DNA of 64,000 nucleotides from Megaleporinus macrocephalus. Its lineage: Eukaryota; Chordata; Actinopteri; Characiformes; Anostomidae. Both the position numbers and the translations under genes were made by a program. Where the stretch lies: NCBI GenBank assembly GCA_021613375.1, contig CM038702.1:29715349-29779348 (forward strand). The letters are read 5' to 3'. The notes beneath the pieces were generated by a model. That model did no database searches. It was not told the DNA's origin and worked only from the letters and a program-made list of their open reading frames with translations. Below are positions 59,434 through 64,000 of the stretch, piece after piece (the first letter of the stretch is position 1; every line of letters begins with the position of its first letter).

Positions 59434-60485
59434 TTAATGGACACCTTTCCACCAAGTCCTAAGTCCTGTCCAATTCATCTGTACAGCGAGGCAATTGGAG
59501 AAAAGACTCTGCATCATTCTCCGTATTGCATTTGTAGTTAATTTCCCTCCCATCACAGCCAGCACATGGACCTAGAAAAATAATAGATAGAAAAATGAAT
59601 TCTGATCTCCATCTTAAACATATTAAGCTGATTTCATACTGAATGCAAAAATTCACTGCCTGTAGGAGAGCAGAAGGCATGTCTGGTAGATTCCTCCAAC
59701 ATGGATAAAGGACTACTTATTTTGGAGAGCGCTGCCCACATTAATGCTCAACTGAGGAGTGTTGTGCAGCAAGTGGTGTGAAAGCTGCTTGCGCAGAAGT
59801 CAGCAGCAAGTGCAGCACATTACCGCCTTAACTGTGAAAGCAGCTTTTAATCTTATACACAAACTCAACACTTGAAAACAAAATGAATATTATTGTATTG
59901 TCAAAAAAGGCAAAAGGCAACTGGTCTCTCACTGCAAAAGACTTCACAATGATGACAAAGATTTCACTCAAGTTTTTAACACTGAGAGGTTAGTGAAATT
60001 ACCAGCTTACTTTTCAAGTCAGTGCTTTCAGCAAGTGCCTCTCTATATCCTGGAGCGCACATTTATCTGGAAGAGGTAGAATAATGTCTTCTAGCAGACA
60101 CGTTTCCATTCATACCAGCAAAACTTTGCAAAATGTTCAGTCTGACTTGAGTCTTTAAGTCCTTCACCTCCTCTGAAATTTCATGTAAATGCTGGAGTCT
60201 GTAGAAGTCTTTAAGTCAAAGGAAATGCTTACAAATGTGTATCATTTGCAAGGACAATCAGGTACTATACAGTAAAATACTGTATACATTAAAACACTGA
60301 TATTTTGTGAGACTGTTATCATACCGGAAAAATCTCATACTGCTGCAGTCCTACTTGAGTGTGTACCAAATGAAGTGTGCCTTAGCCTAATTACACTTTA
60401 AAACTTAGTTATAATTTAATATACGTTATCATTTTGTTTTACCTTCAGAGGTGTGGGGGCAGGACAGACTTCCTGGAGGATGCAT
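59434..60485 (-). CDS. Candidate small spliced gene with DUF4806-like C-terminus
   Basis: Four segments join in phase on the minus strand: 60443-60485 (ATG in a longer exon to 60504), 60116-60208, 60003-60049 and 59434-59571. All borders are AG/GT (donors GAAG/GTAAAA, GCTG/GTATGA, GCTG/GTAATT; acceptors TTAAAG, CTCCAG, TTCTAG). The result is 106 residues. The middle is helical/coiled-coil-like (YRLQHLHEISEEVKDLK). The end reads DLKSKLVHVLAVMGGKLTTN, then RMMQSLFSNCLAVQMNWTG, resembling the DUF4806 pattern (GG..., LFSN.LA.Q.NW.G). The domain is cut short by a TAA 12 codons later. DUF4806 proteins are often mobile-element associated, so this may be a domesticated or decaying copy. Similarity is from memory. 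Confidence 0.45.
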
Positions 60486-60914
60486 TTTTAAAAAAGCAAA
60501 GCACCTGAAATCAAAATGACATGCACACAAAAAAATTCATCAACAGGTTTTTTTAAGCATGGAAAACATTCCGACAAAATTACTGAGTAATTGCTGATTT
60601 TGACTGAATTCACACACATAAGAAATTACAGATTAAGAAAGAAGAAGGAGAAGTGGTGTAGGTCTGATTGATTCATTAATTAAATCAAATGTCTGGTGGT
60701 TTGCGCTTTAGTTTTTTGCAGTGCTGCGCCAATCTAGCTTGCGAAGGTGGAGTGGGTCTTAGAAAGACCATGATTCTAACTTTCTAGATCAGACTGTGGC
60801 TCAAACTGATAAGAGAGAACAGACACGATTGTAACAATGGCAGTGTTTACACCTGCCCAGTAGGGAAGCAGCTCTCAGGCATGTAAATCTATTCTAGTAG
60901 GCCCCAAACATAAA

Positions 60915-61175
60915 ATTTGTGACACTTTGTGACACTGAGGTGTTTAAACACTCCAGCATCAGCACTACTGTGTCTTATCCACTCACACCAGCACAACACA
61001 CACTACTAACACATCACCACCAAGTCAGTGTCACTGCAGTGCTGAGAATGATTCACCACTCACATAATACCACCTGCTCAGTGGTGGTCCTGACCATTGA
61101 AGAGCAGGATATAATAGTATACAAAGAAACAGATGGACTACAGTCTGTAACTGTAGAACTACAAAGTGCAAAATT
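60915..61175. repeat. Dispersed repeat C, copy 2
   Basis: Matches copy 1 at 59.06-59.31 kb and extends further ('ggtggtcctgaccattga', 'acagatggactacagtctgt'). The plus-strand open frame at 60919-61182 is repeat-derived. Confidence 0.8.
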
Positions 61176-61179
61176 AAAA

Positions 61180-62270
61180 TGATACAGGACAGTATAAAAA
61201 AGTAAATTTGGCATAGTATCGGTTTGACGGTGCTACAAAAGTATAAGAAATATGAATCTGAAATATAAATATATACACTTCCAGAGTATTCAGAGTAGTA
61301 AAAGAATGCAGAGGGTTAAATGAATGGACACTTTAAAAAATAATAAAATGAATAAAATAAAATACAATACAAGCTAAAGAAAAAGAAAGTGTCTAAGCTG
61401 AAAGCAGTGAAGCTATAGTAATGTAAAGTTTTACCTTATACTAAGGTGTTTTTCTTATCACCTTTTTCACAGTTCATCTGAAAATACATGAAGCCATTAA
61501 AGAATACATATTAGGTCACATAAACATCAGTGACATATGTCCCTCACATTTGACCATCAGGCTTGAAGTGAAGTAGTTAATTATGTAATAAATATAGTAC
61601 GTTTTCGTTGGGGACTATTTTGCCTCACAGCGTCCTACATGTACCCTTCACCATGACAAAGGTTATTGACGTGAGAGAGCTTTTAGAGGTGGTCTTCTGG
61701 TTCCATTCACCACAACTGCAAATATTCAACAGCACGGAGACCCTCTCAAATTACGTGCAGACACAAGCTTACCCCCAAATACGTTCTCTCTGAAAATCCA
61801 CCGTTAAACTGAATTCGGGTTGTGGCTATTACAGTCTTCATATAAAACTCTATGCTGTTGATGTTTGAGCTGTAAGTGTACCTGTACATGAGCAAATGAT
61901 ACTGTATCCAGTAACTGATGTCTGATAGCACCTAACGTGAGCTACCCAGCTAGCTAGCATTTTTAAAAAAAGCAGCACTTTCATGAACAAAAAGCACTTT
62001 CTTAGTAAAGATTAGAAATGTTTTTAAAATGTATCTTACATCCTTGTGAGCAGTTTAGCTCCCCAACCTCGAATGTGATCTAAAACATCAGACTGCCTCA
62101 AACTTTAACGGGCTTTAGCTAGCTAGCTGGCTAACGCTAATTTAGGTAACTTGGCTAGTTAAAACTACAGACCAGACGCCGGCATAAATCATCTCCCGCT
62201 TTAGCATATCTTTACCATTAATAGTCAACCAAATAGAACTACATACTGAAATCTATGTCGTTAAGAGATT
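61180..62270. other. Probable 5' intron of the 59.4-kb gene
   Basis: If the CpG exon at 62281-62390 belongs to the DUF4806-like gene, this is its first intron. I see no convincing additional coding exon. A possible short non-coding exon begins after TGTATTTTCAG near 61485 (minus). Confidence 0.25.
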
Positions 62271-62280
62271 TTTTTCTTAC

Positions 62281-62400
62281 CGTGAACTGAGTTTTCGCGT
62301 TGCTCCCCCGGACCGTTGAAAATCTTCCTGTCGGAAACAGCAGCACGCGCCTGACCTCGGCGGTTCTTCAGCTTTATTAAAGCGGCACGCCGCCGCCTGT
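62281..62400 (-). promoter_or_regulatory. CpG-rich promoter and non-coding first exon
   Basis: A sharp CpG-rich block with 'gcggcacgccgccgcctg'. Read on the minus strand it ends in a good donor, TTCACG/GTAAGAAA, at 62281/62280. It contains no ATG on that strand, so it would be 5' UTR. It is the nearest upstream candidate promoter for the spliced gene ending at 59434. Confidence 0.4.
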
Positions 62401-62494
62401 GAGCAGTCAGTTATGAATAAGGCAACTGAAAGGTTGATTCATTTGAAAATAATTATTAAATAATCCATCCTTAACATTTGTCATAATAAAAGTC

Positions 62495-63480
62495 ACGTCA
62501 AGTTTATTTATATAGCGCTTTTACAACGATGTTGTCTCAAAGCAGCTTTATAGAGTTTTGAAAACAGACAGTTACAACATGTATCTCCCAGTGAGCAAGC
62601 CAGAGGCAACAGTGGCAAGGAAAAACTCCCTCAGACTGGAGGAAGAAACCTTGGGAGGAACCAGACTCACAAGGGGAGACACATCCTCCTCTGGTCAAAC
62701 AGTATTTACAGTTTAAACTAAATACCAAAGAAATGAGCCTCTGTTTGAAATCTGGATAGCAAAGCTTTAGAAGTTGCACAGGCAGTCTCTGGCTGAGTCT
62801 TTATGTAAAGTGAGTGTGAGCTGAAACAGTCCCATCCTATCTCAATGCTGGTACACCTGGATGCCACAGTGAAGTAACTGAGGGTGTAGCAGTAGACACA
62901 GATGAACAGGAGTGCTGGCTGGTGATGGGTGGGGTGGAGGCCCTGATGATCAGTCCTTCAACAGCGTTCAACAGACAGGAGGACAGTCATTACCTCAGGA
63001 AGAGTAAAGAGAGGAAGTTAGTTCGGCTCAGGAGTATGACTGTAGTTTATATGAATATTCAGAATTTTAGAGTGTGGCTGGTGACTCTGGCAGATCTAAC
63101 TATAACAGCCTAAACTAAAAGGAGAGAACCAGAAGGTAACATGGACATGAGAGCACCCTGAGACACTGGGATCCCCCACTCCACCGTCAACAAACCTGTG
63201 TGATCGCGTGAAGTGGTGGAACAACAGCACCAACATCTCAGTTTACCATAAACCTCTGTGTCTATGAGCCCCCAGATCTCCTGCCTTTATCTAAAAGGGA
63301 AGATTAATTACCAAAAGCTATACTAAACAAGTATGTTTACAGTCTGGACTTAAATATTGAGACTGTGTCAGAGTCCCCAACATTAACTAGGAGATTATTC
63401 CACAATTTGGGGGCTTTGTAGGAAAAAGCCGACGACATCCTTTTGAGATTGAAATTTCTTCTACTAATACGTTTGTATTA
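62495..63480 (-). mobile_element. Non-LTR retrotransposon 3' region, copy 2
   Basis: Begins with the inverted tail 'caagtttatttatatagcgc' and runs through 'tggcaaggaaaaactccctc' to 'tttgggggctttgtagg'. It matches 54.7-55.0 kb (inverted) and 56.8-57.4 kb (direct). It contains no intact frame. The open frames listed inside (62537-62779, 62922-63113) are repeat shadows. Confidence 0.75.
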
Positions 63481-63914
63481 TTTATTTATTTACTTACGTA
63501 TTACTTATTATTAGCCCATTAAACAATTTACAGTAAATTATAGATATATATCAATCTCCAGGGGTGAGGCTGTAACCGTTTTACACACCGGCGGTTAATC
63601 ACCGTGGTCCGAGGGCGGCCCAGCAGTGGCATATAGTCGGCGGCGTGCCGACCTGATCTAGCCAGCGGACCGATAGATGCCTGCTATCTGGGTACAGATG
63701 TATCTGAGCAAATAAAAAGCTATAAAGATAAAGCATTTATTTAGACAAGTTTGTTTCTAGAAGCTTTTGGTCCAAATGGAAGAATTTCTGTTTTGAGTTT
63801 CTCTTTACTTAAATTTAGTCTGAATAGGTGGTATGCCATTTAGTATAGCGATCACTTAAGTAGGATCTAAACCAGGAAAGAGCTACTCCTGTTACTCTGA
63901 CAGGCTTTCTGTTT
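63481..63914. other. Repeat-derived stretch, no gene
   Basis: Text such as 'tggtatgccatttagtatag' and 'agtaggatctaaaccaggaa' continues the repeat complex. A GC-rich patch at 63580-63665 has no recognised function. Confidence 0.35.
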
Positions 63915-64000
63915 ACCGTCCCTTCAGGCCAGGAATGTAGCAGTTGCAGTATTGTATGGTAACAGTTGAATAATACTGTTAAATAATATGCGGACTGAGT
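63915..64000. repeat. Dispersed repeat B, copy 2 (cut by window end)
   Basis: Direct partner of 56500-56600. Confidence 0.7.

Noticed and set aside
59434..59680. Minus-strand frame reading GPCAGCDGREINYKCNTEND as the last exon of the 59.4-kb gene
   Set aside because: It also splices in phase from an alternative donor (AAAA/GTAAGC), but the other frame carries the DUF4806-like residues and joins at AAGCTG/GTAATT, so I preferred that one.

Overview
The window looks like teleost fish chromosomal DNA. It is AT-rich, intron-rich and full of microsatellites, with decayed Tc1/mariner, hAT and non-LTR elements, tRNA-derived SINEs and solo LTRs. The style of the dispersed repeats suggests an otophysan (characin, catfish or knifefish relative), but that is inference from memory of repeat types and not something proved here.

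The one gene I can reconstruct with confidence is vegfa (vascular endothelial growth factor A) on the minus strand. Its coding sequence runs from an ATG at 44259 to a TGA at 29110-29112 in eight exons. Every junction has AG/GT borders and compatible phase. Exons 3, 4 and 6 are exactly 197, 77 and 72 nt, the sizes of the corresponding human exons. Skipping exon 6, or exons 6 and 7, keeps the frame. This predicts about 218-, 194- and 145-residue precursors that parallel human VEGF189, VEGF165 and VEGF121. I cannot decide between the teleost paralogs vegfaa and vegfab. A CpG-rich 5' region with CCAAT, ACGTG and GCGTGGGC motifs lies upstream at 44.98-45.06 kb. The 3' UTR begins with a (TA)n tract about 6 bp after the stop.

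Layout: 1-27.87 kb is a gene desert with scattered repeats (Tc1 fragments, an L2-like LINE, an RTE-like LINE, hairpins, microsatellites). 27.87-45.0 kb is vegfa, whose introns carry a Tc1 transposase relic (intron 7), two BED-finger hAT relics (introns 6 and 5), a SINE and a CTCF-like motif (intron 2). 45-54.7 kb is upstream intergenic DNA with a second CTCF-like motif, an unexplained 204-codon open frame, a second SINE and a 752-bp solo LTR. 54.7-64 kb is repeat-dense (LINE tails, a nested solo LTR with intact target duplication, an 'atagcaacacc' minisatellite). It also holds a plausible plus-strand CpG first exon at 55.7 kb and a plausible small minus-strand spliced gene at 59.4-60.5 kb encoding a DUF4806-like C-terminus, possibly driven from a CpG-rich promoter at 62.3 kb.
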